From assembly GCF_965218915.1 (NCBI RefSeq), contig NZ_OZ244708.1, forward strand, positions 310,001 to 374,000: a stretch of DNA of 64,000 nt, given 5' to 3'. The position numbers and the translations under genes are program-made. Positions within the stretch are counted from its first letter, which is position 1, and each line of letters begins with the position of its first letter. This document shows, piece after piece, positions 24,275 to 33,110 of this stretch. Source of the DNA: Novosphingopyxis sp965218915. GTDB taxonomy: Bacteria > Pseudomonadota > Alphaproteobacteria > Sphingomonadales > Sphingomonadaceae. Under the pieces are notes generated by a model. That model was given only the letters and a program-made list of their open reading frames with translations. It did no database searches and was not told where the DNA came from.

Positions 24275-26956
24275 TCAGCCGCTGTTCCTGAGCGCCGTGG
24301 CGATGGCGTTGATCGTCAGCTGGATGCCTTCGCTGATGCGCGGATCGTCCTCGCCCGCGCGGTGGCGTTTCATCAGTTCGATCTGGAGCTGGTTGAGCGG
24401 CTCGATATAGGGCAGGCGCAGCCGGATCGATTCGAGCAGCGACGGATTGCTTTCGAGCAGATAGCTTTCGCCTTTCGCCTCCAGCAGCCCGTCATGGGTG
24501 CGCCGCCATTCGCTTTCGATACGGCCGAAGATGGTTTCGGCGAAATCCCGGTCCTCGACCAGCCCGGCGTAGCGCCGCGCCAGCGCCATGTCGGATTTGG
24601 CCAGCACCTGCTCCATATTGGCCAGCATCGCGCGGAAGAATGGCCACTGCGCGGCCATTTCCCTCAGCAGCGCCTTGTCCTCGAACGCTTCGAGCGCGCT
24701 GCCGACGCCGTACCAGCCCGGCAGCATCACCCGCGCCTGCGCCCAGCTGAACACCCAGGGGATCGCCCGCAAGTCCTCGATCCTTTGCCCTTTCTTCCGG
24801 CTGGCGGGGCGCGAGCCGATCTTGAGCGTGGAAATTTCGGCGATCGGCGTCGCCTGGAAGAAGAAATCGGCGAAATCGTCGGTGCCGTAGACCAGCGCCC
24901 GGTAGGTTTCGAACGCGCTGTCCGACAGCGTCTGCATCGCGTCCGAATAGCGCGCGCGATCGTCCATAGCGACGCTGCGATCCCCCATGGTCGCCAGCAT
25001 GGTGGCCGAGACCATGGCTTCGAGCGCCACCGCGGCGTTGTCGACCGTGCCGTATTTGGCGGCGATCACCTCGCCCTGTTCGGTGATGCGGATGCGGCCC
25101 TGCACGGTGCCGCGCGGCTGCGCGCGGATGGCGTCGAACGCGCTGCCGCCACCGCGCCCGACCGCGCCGCCGCGGCCGTGGAACAGCCGCATGCCGTGGC
25201 CCGCTTCCTCGAACACCGGCGCCAGCGCGCGGCTCGCCAGATTAAGCTGCCAGGTGGAGGTCAGATAGCCGCCGTCCTTGTTGGAGTCCGAATAGCCGAT
25301 CATCACTTCCTGCACGCCGCCGCCTGCAAGCAATCGCTCGATCGGGGGGAGCCGGAAAGCGGTGCGCATGACGTCGGGCGCGTTCTCCAGATCGGCGACG
25401 GTCTCGAACAGCGGCACGGCGCGCAGGGGACAGGACGGCGTGCCGCCCTCGTCCACATGCCACAACCCGGCTTCCTTCAGCAGCAGATAGACCTCGAGCA
25501 TATCGGACGCGGTCTCGCCATGGCTGATAACGTAATTGTCCATGGCCGACGGACCGTAAGCCTTCAGCATCTCGGCGGCGGTGCGCAGGATGGCGAGTTC
25601 CTTTGCGGTCTCCTCCGAATGCCCGGCATTTGCGGCAGCGAGCGGGCGGTTGTGCGCGAGCTCGGCGACCAGCAGATCGACACGGCGCTGCTCTTCCAGC
25701 GCGGCATAATCGGGCGCGACCCCGGCCTGCGCGAGCAGCTCACCGACGACGCGCTCGTGCACGCCGCTGTCCTGGCGCATATCGAGCGCGGCGAGGTGGA
25801 AGCCGAACGTCTCCACCGCGCGGATCAGCCGCCCGAGCGCGCCGCCGCTTGCCAGCGCGCCGTCGCCATCCGCGGCCAGCGCGTTGGCGAGCGTGGCGAG
25901 ATCGGCGCGCAGTTCGGCGGGCGTGCAATAGGGCTCGCCCGCCAGCGCGGACGGACGCGAGGGCGTTTCGCCGGTCAGCTTGCGATAGGTCGCGGCGAGG
26001 CGCGCGTAGACGCCGGAGATCGCGCGCCGATAGGGCTCGTCTCCGCGGCTCGGCGCATCGTCGCCGCTGGCCTCGGCCAGTTTCAGCACGGCTTCGGGCA
26101 CATCGGAATATTTGGAGGACAGCGAGAGCTCGGCGCCGAGCGCGTGCAGCATGTCGAGATAATGGCCGAGCGCCGCCTCCGCGCCGCCCCTGAAGGCGAG
26201 CCGCATGGTCGCGGCATCGACATAGGGGTTGCCGTCGCGGTCTCCGCCGATCCAGCTGCCCAGCGTCAGGAAGCTCGGCACGCGGCGGCCCAGCTGCTTG
26301 TCCCAGCGCGCGTACAGCAGCGGCAGCGCGGGCAGGAACACGTCGCGCATATAGGCGCGGGCATTGTCGATTTCGTCGGCGACGAACAGGCGGCGTTCGC
26401 GCAGCGGCCGGGTCTGCCAGAGCAGCGCCACCTGGCGGCGGATGGCGTCCTCGACATCGTCGCCCTCGGGCGTAACCGCGGCGCCCGCGTCGCGCAGCCG
26501 CATGAGGGCGGCGATGCGGTTCTTGTGGTCGATCACGCTCTTGCGCCGCACCTCGGTGGGGTGCGCGGTGAGCACGGGAACGATGGCGGCGCTTTCCAGC
26601 ATCTCGGCGACCGATGCGCGGCCGACGCCCTGCGCCTCGAGCGCCGTCAGCGCCTCGGCCACGCTCGCGCCCCGTTCGCGCGCCACGCCCTGCCGGTCCT
26701 CGGCGAGGTTGGCGAGCAGCGAGAACAGCATGAAGCCGCGCACGAAATCGAGCGTGCCGTCGAGGTCGAGCGCGTCGAGTTCCGGCACCGCCGCGGCGCC
26801 CGGCGTGGCGCCGCGATGCCGCTCCACGCTGGCGCGGCGGATCGCCTCGGTCTGGTCGTACAGCGCCTCGCCGCCATAGGCCCGGATCACATCGCCGAGA
26901 ATGCGGCCCAGAAAGCGGATATCCGGATTTTGCGAGATCGGGGGAAGGTCGGCCAT
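24275..26956 (-). CDS. ppc: Phosphoenolpyruvate carboxylase
   Basis: This 893-residue enzyme carboxylates PEP to oxaloacetate to replenish the TCA cycle. It has the catalytic His in VLTAHPTEVRRKSV, GSWIGGDRDGNPYV, the GYSDSNKDGGY lysine site, FHGRGGAVGRGGG, and the final C-terminal RNSG (QNTG in most relatives). ATG 26956 (MADLPPISQNPD) is the better start; eight upstream in-frame residues look non-coding. A very long antisense frame over this gene is a GC artefact. Confidence 0.97.
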   Translation of the reverse strand: MADLPPISQNPDIRFLGRILGDVIRAYGGEALYDQTEAIRRASVERHRGATPGAAAVPELDALDLDGTLDFVRGFMLFSLLANLAEDRQGVARERGASVAEALTALEAQGVGRASVAEMLESAAIVPVLTAHPTEVRRKSVIDHKNRIAALMRLRDAGAAVTPEGDDVEDAIRRQVALLWQTRPLRERRLFVADEIDNARAYMRDVFLPALPLLYARWDKQLGRRVPSFLTLGSWIGGDRDGNPYVDAATMRLAFRGGAEAALGHYLDMLHALGAELSLSSKYSDVPEAVLKLAEASGDDAPSRGDEPYRRAISGVYARLAATYRKLTGETPSRPSALAGEPYCTPAELRADLATLANALAADGDGALASGGALGRLIRAVETFGFHLAALDMRQDSGVHERVVGELLAQAGVAPDYAALEEQRRVDLLVAELAHNRPLAAANAGHSEETAKELAILRTAAEMLKAYGPSAMDNYVISHGETASDMLEVYLLLKEAGLWHVDEGGTPSCPLRAVPLFETVADLENAPDVMRTAFRLPPIERLLAGGGVQEVMIGYSDSNKDGGYLTSTWQLNLASRALAPVFEEAGHGMRLFHGRGGAVGRGGGSAFDAIRAQPRGTVQGRIRITEQGEVIAAKYGTVDNAAVALEAMVSATMLATMGDRSVAMDDRARYSDAMQTLSDSAFETYRALVYGTDDFADFFFQATPIAEISTLKIGSRPASRKKGQRIEDLRAIPWVFSWAQARVMLPGWYGVGSALEAFEDKALLREMAAQWPFFRAMLANMEQVLAKSDMALARRYAGLVEDRDFAETIFGRIESEWRRTHDGLLEAKGESYLLESNPSLLESIRLRLPYIEPLNQLQIELMKRHRAGEDDPRISEGIQLTINAIATALRNSG

Positions 26957-27006
26957 GACCAGGATTGTGCGCCGCACCATGACGCCGCGTCAAGGGAGGA
27001 GGAGAT

Positions 27007-27591
27007 TCACTCCTCCAGCTCGATGTCCCAATAGAGCCAGTCGTGCCAGCTTTCGTGCAGATAGCCCGGCGGAAAGGCGCGGCCGCGTTCCTGCAGCTGC
27101 CAGCTGGTCGGCCGGTGCGGCTTCAGGAACAGCTGCATATGGGCCTCCCTGGGCGTGCGGCCGCCCTTCTTCAGATTGCACGGCAGGCAGGCGGTGCTGA
27201 CATTCTCCCAGCTGGTGCCGCCGCCCTGCCGCCGCGGAATGACGTGATCGAAGGTCAGATTGGCTTCCGATCCGCAATATTGGCAGGCGAACTTGTCGCG
27301 CAGGAACAGGTTGAACCGCGTGAAGGCGGGATATTCGCTCGGCCGGACATATTGGCGCAGCGCGATCACCGAGGGGATGTTCATCTGAAAGCTGGGGCTG
27401 TGCACCGCGCGGTCGTAGCTCGCGACGATATCGACCTTGTCGAGGAACACCGCCTTGATCGCGGTCTGCCACGGCCACAGGCTGAGCGGATAATAGCTCA
27501 GCGGCGTGTAATCCGCGTTGAGGATCAGCGCCGGGCAACTTTCCGGGTGGCGCAAGCTCGCGGGATTATCCAGAATGTCCGGATGGTACAT
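27007..27591 (-). CDS. HNH endonuclease-family protein
   Basis: This 194-residue protein has a single HNH domain. FACQYCG and ACLPCNLKKGG give a Cys4-type structural zinc site, and LTFDHVIPRRQGGGTSWENV carries the catalytic His and Asn. The conserved N-terminal LILNADYTPLSYYPLSLWPWQ marks a family found widely in alphaproteobacteria next to no phage genes. It is probably a chromosomal nuclease of unknown role. ATG 27591 (MYHPDILDNP) with an upstream GAGGG is chosen; ATG 27621 is possible. Confidence 0.82.
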   Translation of the reverse strand: MYHPDILDNPASLRHPESCPALILNADYTPLSYYPLSLWPWQTAIKAVFLDKVDIVASYDRAVHSPSFQMNIPSVIALRQYVRPSEYPAFTRFNLFLRDKFACQYCGSEANLTFDHVIPRRQGGGTSWENVSTACLPCNLKKGGRTPREAHMQLFLKPHRPTSWQLQERGRAFPPGYLHESWHDWLYWDIELEE

Positions 27592-27652
27592 GCCCGAACC
27601 CTCGCTCCTCCTCTTCGACATGCCCTGATAAGCGCAAAAAAGTGACAGGCCA

Positions 27653-28579
27653 ATGACCTTGGGCGAAATGCCGCGAAGCTTCCTGCCGCCGCGCGTGGAA
27701 AAATCTGTGGAAAGACCGGCGATAACCCGCTTCGCGCCGAGCCCCAACGGGCCGCTGCATCTGGGTCACGCGTTGTCCGCGCTCTACTGTCATGACCTCG
27801 CCCGGGCGAGCGGCGGGCGCTTTCTGGTGCGGATCGAGGATATCGACGCCGTACGCAGCCGGCCCGAACATGTCGCAAGCGCACTGGCCGATCTCGCCTG
27901 GCTCGGGCTGGAGCCCAACGCGCCGCCGCTCCGTCAGTCGACGCGGATTCCGGCCTATCTTACAGCCTTCGACCGTCTGAAAGAACGCGGCCTGCTCTAT
28001 CGCTGCTGGTGCACGCGCGCTCAGATCGCCGCCGCGCTGCGCCGCCAGTCCGTGCGCCACGGACCCGACGGCCCGGCCTATCCCGGCACCTGCCGCCATG
28101 CGGAGCATGCGGGCGATCCGGCCCGGGCGCACAGCTGGCGGCTGAAGACGGACCTGGCAGTGGACTGGGCGGCCGGGCGCACCGGCCCGCTGCGCTGGCG
28201 CGACCTGGCGCGCGGGGAGATCGCCGCCGATCCGGGCCGCTTCGGCGATATCGTGATCTGGCGCAAGGACGCGCCCGCCAGCTATCATCTCGCCGCCACC
28301 GTCGACGACGCGGCGCAAGGGATCGGCCCGGTGGTGCGCGGCATGGACCTGTTCGATTACACCGACATCCATGTGCTGCTGCAGACGTTGCTCGACCTGC
28401 CTCAGCCCGCTTATTGGCACCACCCGCTGCTGTTCGGCCCGGGCGGCGGGAAACTCTCCAAATCGAAGGATTCGCCCGCTCTGCGCGAGCGGCGGGAAGC
28501 GGGCGAAGACGGGCGCGTGCTGTCCGATCAATTGCGCGCGCGCCACTTTCCCGCTGGCATTTCGCTGTCCAGTCCCTAG
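27653..28579 (+). CDS. gluQ: Glutamyl-queuosine tRNA(Asp) synthetase
   Basis: This 308-residue protein is a truncated glutamyl-tRNA synthetase without an anticodon domain; such enzymes attach glutamate to queuosine in tRNA(Asp). It has the class-I signatures RFAPSPNGPLHLGHALSAL and KLSKSKDS, plus the family zinc-type cysteines around YRCWCTRAQ and GTCRH. The first ATG is used; MPRSFL five codons later is also possible. It is divergent from the HNH gene and 9 bp ahead of the HIG1 gene. queF, an upstream step in queuosine synthesis, lies at 40700. Confidence 0.93.
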   Translation: MTLGEMPRSFLPPRVEKSVERPAITRFAPSPNGPLHLGHALSALYCHDLARASGGRFLVRIEDIDAVRSRPEHVASALADLAWLGLEPNAPPLRQSTRIPAYLTAFDRLKERGLLYRCWCTRAQIAAALRRQSVRHGPDGPAYPGTCRHAEHAGDPARAHSWRLKTDLAVDWAAGRTGPLRWRDLARGEIAADPGRFGDIVIWRKDAPASYHLAATVDDAAQGIGPVVRGMDLFDYTDIHVLLQTLLDLPQPAYWHHPLLFGPGGGKLSKSKDSPALRERREAGEDGRVLSDQLRARHFPAGISLSSP

Positions 28580-28588
28580 CTTAGAGCC

Positions 28589-28816
28589 ATGGGCGCCATT
28601 CTCGTCATCGGAATCATCGTCGCGGCCTGTCTGGTCGTCGTCGCTCTCGTGCGCGGGTTGTCCTCCTTTGCCAATATGCGGCCCGACGATCTCGATGAAA
28701 ACGGCACGCCGCGCTCGGCCAATATGCAGAACAAGATGATGTTCGCGCGCGTGAAATGGCAGGCGATCGCGATCGTGCTGGTCGCGCTGCTGCTGATCTT
28801 CAGCCAGGCCCGGTAA
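28589..28816 (+). CDS. Twin-transmembrane HIG1-domain protein
   Basis: This 75-residue protein has two transmembrane segments (about residues 3-23 and 55-73) joined by a polar loop containing RPDDLDENGTPRSANMQNKMMFARVKWQ, the usual HIG1/HIGD core. Bacterial relatives are small inner-membrane proteins found near respiratory or uncharacterised genes; eukaryotic HIGD1 proteins associate with cytochrome oxidase. The bacterial role is not settled. It is tightly packed between gluQ and the adenosyltransferase gene. Confidence 0.85.
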   Translation: MGAILVIGIIVAACLVVVALVRGLSSFANMRPDDLDENGTPRSANMQNKMMFARVKWQAIAIVLVALLLIFSQAR

Positions 28817-28828
28817 CGGCCGCGCCGC

Positions 28829-29422
28829 TTGGTCAAGCTCAACAAGATTTACACCCGCACCGGGGACGACGGCAGCACCGGTCTGGTCGATGGGTCGCGC
28901 ACGCCCAAGGACGATCCGCGGATGGCCGCGATCGGCGATGTCGACGAGGCGAACAGCGCTATCGGCTGCGCGCTCGCCGCCTTTGACGGCGCGGATGACG
29001 CCGGTATCGCGGCGGGCCTGCAACGCATCCAGAACGATCTGTTCGACCTTGGCGCGGACATCGCCACGCCGGGCGAGAATTTCGAGCCGTCCGAGCTGGA
29101 ATTGCGCATCGTGGCCACGCAGACCGCATGGCTGGAGGCGGAAATCGACCGGCTGAACGAAGCGCTCGATCCGCTCAAGAGCTTCATCCTGCCCGGCGGC
29201 ACCCCCGCCGCCGCAGCGCTGCATCTGGCCCGCGCCACCGCGCGCCGCGCCGAGCGCGCGCTGGTGTCGGCGGGCCGCGCGCATGGGCTGAACCCGGAGG
29301 CGCTGCGCTACGTCAACCGCCTGTCCGATTATCTGTTCACCGCCGCGCGCCGCGCCAATGCCGGCACGGAATCGGGAACCGTAGCGGGCGACGTGCTTTG
29401 GAAACCGGGCGCATCGCGCTGA
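28829..29422 (+). CDS. Cob(I)alamin adenosyltransferase, PduO type
   Basis: This 197-residue protein forms the five-helix PduO fold that adenosylates cob(I)alamin with ATP to make coenzyme B12. The ATP site is KIYTRTGDDGSTGLVDGSR at the N terminus; RIQNDLFDLGADIATP, LPGGTPAAAALHLARATARRAER and YVNRLSDYLFTAAR follow. It begins at a TTG (28829) with no clear ribosome site, suggesting coupling to the gene 12 bp upstream. No B12 riboswitch is seen. Confidence 0.93.
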   Translation: MVKLNKIYTRTGDDGSTGLVDGSRTPKDDPRMAAIGDVDEANSAIGCALAAFDGADDAGIAAGLQRIQNDLFDLGADIATPGENFEPSELELRIVATQTAWLEAEIDRLNEALDPLKSFILPGGTPAAAALHLARATARRAERALVSAGRAHGLNPEALRYVNRLSDYLFTAARRANAGTESGTVAGDVLWKPGASR

Positions 29423-29480
29423 AAGGTTGATGCGCGTTTAGGACAGAGCCGCCGCTTTGTGCCAAGGAGGAAGGCCTGCC

Positions 29481-30752
29481 ATGTCGACCCAGCCGATCAT
29501 AGCCCAAGCCGACGCCGCGCAGCTGCGCGATTTTCAGGCCACGCGCGCGCTCACCCTCGCGTTTGCCGAGCCGCTGTCCGACGCCGATGCCACCGTCCAG
29601 TCGATGGACGACGCCTCGCCGTCCAAATGGCACATGGCGCATACCAGCTGGTTCTTCGAAACCTTCGTCCTGCGCGACCATGTGCCGGGCTATGAGGCCT
29701 ATGACGCGGACTTCGCCTATCTGTTCAACAGCTATTACGAGGCGGAGGGTGATCGTCACGATCGCCGCCGGCGCGGCATGATCACGCGGCCCTCGCTGGA
29801 CGAGGTGCGGGCGTACCGCGCGCATGTCGATGCCGCGGTGGCGGAGCATTTCGATGCGTTGCCGGACGAGGCGCTGACGCTGCTCGAGCTGGGCATCCAT
29901 CACGAGCAGCAGCATCAGGAACTGTTCCAGACCGACCTTCTGCATTTGTTTTCGCGCAACCCGACCAAACCGGCGATCTGGCCCGCGCCCCGCCGCCTCC
30001 ACGCGGCCGAGCCAGCGCCGCTGCGCTGGATCGAGGGCAAAACCGGCGTGGTCGATCTCGGTCATGATGCCGAAGGTTTCGCCTATGATTGCGAGGGACC
30101 GCGCCACGAAGCTCTGCTCACCCACCATGCACTGGCCAGCCGCTGCGTCACCAATGGCGAGTGGGAGCAGTTCATGGCGGACGGCGGCTATGACGATCCG
30201 CGCCACTGGCTGTCCGACGGCTGGGCCTGGGTGCGGGCCGAAGGCATCGAAGCGCCGCTTTACTGGCAGCAGCGTGAAGATGGCGGCTGGGGCCAGTTCG
30301 GGCTCGATGGCATGCAGCCGGTCGATGCCGCCGCGCCGGTGTGCCATGTCAGCCTGTACGAGGCCGATGCCTATGCGAGCTGGGCCGGCGCCCGCCTGCC
30401 GACCGAGCCCGAATGGGAAAGCGCCGCCGCCGGGCTCGACGCGGCGGGCGGCAACCAGCTGGGCCGCGCGGGCGCGATCCGCCCCGCGCCCGCGCCAAAA
30501 GGCGACGGCCTGGCCCAGATGTTCGGGGACGTGTGGGAATGGACCGGCAGCGCGTTCCGTCCTTATCCCGGTTTCAAACCGGCCTCGGGCGCGGTCGGCG
30601 AATATAACGGCAAGTTCATGAGCGGGCAGTTCGTGCTGAAGGGCGGCAGCTGTGCCACGCCCCGCGGCCATGTGCGCGCCTGCTACCGCAATTTCTTCTA
30701 TCCGCACCAGCGCTGGCAATTCACCGGCCTGCGCCTGGCGAAGGATTTGTGA
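29481..30752 (+). CDS. egtB: Ergothioneine biosynthesis sulfoxide synthase EgtB
   Basis: This 423-residue nonheme-iron enzyme joins hercynine to gamma-glutamylcysteine or cysteine, with O2, to form the sulfoxide intermediate of ergothioneine. The N-terminal DinB-like domain carries the iron ligands in KWHMAHTSWFFE (His51/His54) and LGIHHEQQHQELFQ (His141, His145). From about residue 180 comes a formylglycine-generating-enzyme-like domain with TNGEWEQF, LPTEPEWE, MFGDVWEWTGS and CATPRGHVRACYRNFF. ATG 29481 follows AAGGAGG. egtD lies downstream, separated by a palindromic element. Confidence 0.95.
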   Translation: MSTQPIIAQADAAQLRDFQATRALTLAFAEPLSDADATVQSMDDASPSKWHMAHTSWFFETFVLRDHVPGYEAYDADFAYLFNSYYEAEGDRHDRRRRGMITRPSLDEVRAYRAHVDAAVAEHFDALPDEALTLLELGIHHEQQHQELFQTDLLHLFSRNPTKPAIWPAPRRLHAAEPAPLRWIEGKTGVVDLGHDAEGFAYDCEGPRHEALLTHHALASRCVTNGEWEQFMADGGYDDPRHWLSDGWAWVRAEGIEAPLYWQQREDGGWGQFGLDGMQPVDAAAPVCHVSLYEADAYASWAGARLPTEPEWESAAAGLDAAGGNQLGRAGAIRPAPAPKGDGLAQMFGDVWEWTGSAFRPYPGFKPASGAVGEYNGKFMSGQFVLKGGSCATPRGHVRACYRNFFYPHQRWQFTGLRLAKDL

Positions 30753-30800
30753 GGAGGGTAACGCCCTGTCGGGCGATTGCGACTATGGATAGAAGACTTC

Positions 30801-30877
30801 GGCACCCCAGCGAAAGTTGGGGTCTAGGGCGCAATAGCTCATGGCCCGAGATGCCAGCTTTCGCTGGCATGACGAAC
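30801..30877. repeat. Paired palindromic element between egtB and egtD
   Basis: CACCCCAGCGAAAGTTGGGG at the left and GCCAGCTTTCGCTGGC then ATGACGAAC at the right match the element at 14120-14198. It occupies half of the egtB-egtD gap and may form a hairpin in the shared transcript. Confidence 0.8.
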
Positions 30878-30906
30878 CATTGGGCTTGAATAACCAGGGG
30901 CAGAGC

Positions 30907-31878
30907 ATGACCGATACCGACGCCGGGACCACTGGCGCCCTGGACGATGCGTTCCGCGGCGACGTGCTGCGCGGCCTTGGCAGCGATCCGCGCGCCATTC
31001 CGGCGCGCTGGCTCTACGACCATGCCGGATCGGGCCTGTTCGAGGAGATTACCGGGCTACCCGAATATTATCCCACGCGCACCGAACGGGCTCTTCTTGA
31101 AAAGCATTGCCCGGAAGTCGCCGAGATCGCGGGCACCGGCCATGCGGTGATCGAATTCGGATCGGGCAGTTCGGTGAAGACGCCGATCCTGCTGCAGGCG
31201 GTCGACCCGGCGGTCTATGTACCGATCGACATCAGCGGCGATTTTCTGCGCGAGAGTGCCGAGGCGCTGGCCAGGAGTTTCCCCGGGCTGCCGGTCGCGC
31301 CGGTCGAGGCCGATTTCATGCATCCGGTGACCTTGCCCGAAGCGGCGCAAAAGCTTCCGCGTATCGGCTTTTTTCCCGGCTCGACCATCGGCAATATGGT
31401 GCCGCGCACGGGCGTCGACCTGCTGCGGCGGATGCGCGACAATCTGGGTGAGGGCGCGCTGCTGCTGATCGGGATGGACCGGGTGAAGAGCGAAACGATA
31501 TTGGTACCGGCCTATGACGATGCCGCCGGGGTGACCGCCGCGTTCAACCTCAATCTGCTGGATCGCATCAACCGCGAGCTGGACGGCGACATCCCGCGCG
31601 GCAAGTTCAAACATTGCGCCGTGTGGAACGAGAGCCATTCGCGCATCGAAATGCATATCGAGGCGACCGAGGACGTGGATTTCACCGTTGCCGAGAAACG
31701 CTTCCACATGGGTAAGGGCGAGACCATCCATACCGAGAACAGCCACAAGTTCAAGCCGCGCGATTCGCGCCTGCTGCTGCGCGCGGGCGGCTGGGAACCG
31801 ATCCGCGAATGGACCGACGACAAGGGCTGGTTCTCGCTGATTTTGGCCGAGGCCGCGCCGGACCGGTTCGCGCCTTGA
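30907..31878 (+). CDS. egtD: L-histidine N(alpha)-methyltransferase EgtD
   Basis: This 323-residue SAM-dependent enzyme trimethylates histidine to hercynine, the first step of ergothioneine synthesis. The SAM site is VIEFGSGSSVKT (81-92). EEITGLPEYYPTRTE (about 46-60) and FFPGSTIGNM are family signatures, and ESHSRIEMHIE and ENSHKF lie in the histidine-binding half. ATG 30907 is used because the upstream in-frame part is repeat sequence. It works with EgtB upstream. Confidence 0.95.
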   Translation: MTDTDAGTTGALDDAFRGDVLRGLGSDPRAIPARWLYDHAGSGLFEEITGLPEYYPTRTERALLEKHCPEVAEIAGTGHAVIEFGSGSSVKTPILLQAVDPAVYVPIDISGDFLRESAEALARSFPGLPVAPVEADFMHPVTLPEAAQKLPRIGFFPGSTIGNMVPRTGVDLLRRMRDNLGEGALLLIGMDRVKSETILVPAYDDAAGVTAAFNLNLLDRINRELDGDIPRGKFKHCAVWNESHSRIEMHIEATEDVDFTVAEKRFHMGKGETIHTENSHKFKPRDSRLLLRAGGWEPIREWTDDKGWFSLILAEAAPDRFAP

Positions 31879-31903
31879 GGAGCATTCCAGCCTGCTAAGC
31901 TAC

Positions 31904-31983
31904 GTCATCCCGGGCTTGACTCGGGATCTAGGGCGAGATGGCAATGCCGCTGGTCCCTGGATTTCGGCTTTCGCCGGAATGAC
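31904..31983. repeat. Paired palindromic element, GGACTTGATCCGG type (diverged)
   Basis: CGTCATCCCGGGCTTGACTCG at the left and GGCTTTCGCCGGAATGACGG at the right flank a spacer of about 40 bp. The element follows egtD and could act as a processing or termination hairpin. The left half resembles 16320-16411; the right half differs. Confidence 0.65.
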
Positions 31984-32043
31984 GGTGAAAGGTCGGAGGA
32001 AAAATCCTGTCCTACACGAGGCGAAGCTGCCATAAGGGAGTCT

Positions 32044-32157
32044 ATGAAGAATGCGTTTTCCCCCTGCTGCGCAAGCCCGGTTCGGCAAACCCCGCGCTTA
32101 AGTTTACAGCTAGTTGAGAATGGTTTTTTCTTAACCCGGGTCTGCGGGAAACTTTGA
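32044..32157 (+). CDS. Possible 37-residue small protein
   Basis: An ATG preceded at three bases by AGGGAG opens a 37-codon frame ending in TGA at 32155. The peptide has three cysteines (SPCCAS, RVCGK) and no membrane segment. It fills the gap between egtD and the hydroxybutyryl-CoA dehydrogenase gene. Only the ribosome site supports it; it could equally be leader RNA of the next gene. Confidence 0.25.
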   Translation: MKNAFSPCCASPVRQTPRLSLQLVENGFFLTRVCGKL

Positions 32158-32202
32158 CAGTTTAAGCGGCCCGGCATCCGCCTCCAGCCCGAAGGAATCA
32201 GC

Positions 32203-33072
32203 ATGAACAGCATCGGGGTCATCGGCGCCGGCCAGATGGGCGCGGGCATCGCGCAGGTTTCCGCCGCGGCGGGCTATCATGTTTTCCTCGCCGACATCAG
32301 CCAGGAGGTCGCCGACAAGGCCAAGGTTGATATCGAAAAGCGGCTGAACCGCTTGGTCGAAAAGGACAAGCTGGAGAAGCAGGCCGCCGAGACCGCGTTG
32401 GGCCGGATCGAGCCGCTGTCCAGCTTCGAAAAGATGGCCACCGCCGGCCTGGTGATCGAGGCGGCGACCGAGCGCGAGGAAGTCAAGCGCACCATCTTCA
32501 CCGAAGTCGGCAAGATCCTCGGCCACAAGGCGGTGCTGGCTTCGAACACCTCGTCGATCCCGATCACGCGGCTGGCGCAGGCCTCGCCCGATCCGGCGCG
32601 CTTCATCGGCGTGCATTTCTTCAACCCCGTGCCGGTGATGGACCTGATCGAGGTGATCCGCGGCCTCGCCACCAGCGATGAGACGGTCGAGATCGTGCGC
32701 GGCTACGGCAAGGCGCTGGGCAAGCAGATGGTGTTCGCCAATGACGCGCCCGGTTTCATCGTCAACCGCGTGCTGATGCCGATGCTCAACGAGGCCTGCT
32801 TCGCGCTGGGCGAGGGCGTGGCGAGCATCGAGGATATCGACGCCGCCTGCCGCCTGGGCCTCAACCACCCGATGGGGCCGCTCACGCTGGCCGATTTCAT
32901 CGGGCTCGACACGTGCCTGGAGATCGTCAACGTGCTCTTCGCCAGCACCGGCGATCCCAAGTTCCGCCCCGCGCCGCTGCTCGTCAAATATGTCGAGGCG
33001 GGCTGGTACGGCCGCAAATCGGGCCGCGGTTTCTACGATTATTCGGGCGAGGTGCCGAGGCCGACACGGTGA
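32203..33072 (+). CDS. 3-hydroxybutyryl-CoA dehydrogenase
   Basis: This 289-residue NAD-dependent enzyme interconverts 3-hydroxybutyryl-CoA and acetoacetyl-CoA. The NAD fold starts GVIGAGQMGAGIAQ (5-18); ASNTSSIPIT and the catalytic His138 in GVHFFNPVPVMDLIE follow. The C-terminal dimer domain has NDAPGFIVNRVLMPMLNEA, and GLNHPMGPLTLADFIGLD. It is the Hbd/PaaH type rather than the fused FadB type. It may supply or drain C4 intermediates of the PHB pathway also seen in this window. Confidence 0.93.
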   Translation: MNSIGVIGAGQMGAGIAQVSAAAGYHVFLADISQEVADKAKVDIEKRLNRLVEKDKLEKQAAETALGRIEPLSSFEKMATAGLVIEAATEREEVKRTIFTEVGKILGHKAVLASNTSSIPITRLAQASPDPARFIGVHFFNPVPVMDLIEVIRGLATSDETVEIVRGYGKALGKQMVFANDAPGFIVNRVLMPMLNEACFALGEGVASIEDIDAACRLGLNHPMGPLTLADFIGLDTCLEIVNVLFASTGDPKFRPAPLLVKYVEAGWYGRKSGRGFYDYSGEVPRPTR

Positions 33073-33074
33073 GT

Positions 33075-33110
33075 GGGGCAGGGACCGCAAGCGGCCACCT
33101 GCCCCGTTTC
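33075..33110 (+). terminator. Hairpin terminator after the dehydrogenase gene
   Basis: GGGGCAGG pairs with CCTGCCCC, with an inner CCGC/GCGG stem, followed by GTTTCTC. It lies 2 bp after the stop codon, between convergent genes. The U-run is short, so termination strength is uncertain. Confidence 0.6.

Noticed and set aside
24362..27034. An 890-codon open frame on the plus strand
   Set aside because: It is antisense to ppc, which has every family motif. Long antisense frames are expected in high-GC DNA and this one has Arg/Ala/Gly-biased composition with no domain.
28817..28828. Cobalamin riboswitch ahead of the adenosyltransferase gene
   Set aside because: Only 12 bp separate it from the previous gene, so no riboswitch can fit.
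27566..29284. A 572-codon minus-strand frame across three genes
   Set aside because: It covers gluQ, the HIG1 gene and the adenosyltransferase gene on the opposite strand; all three are clear families.
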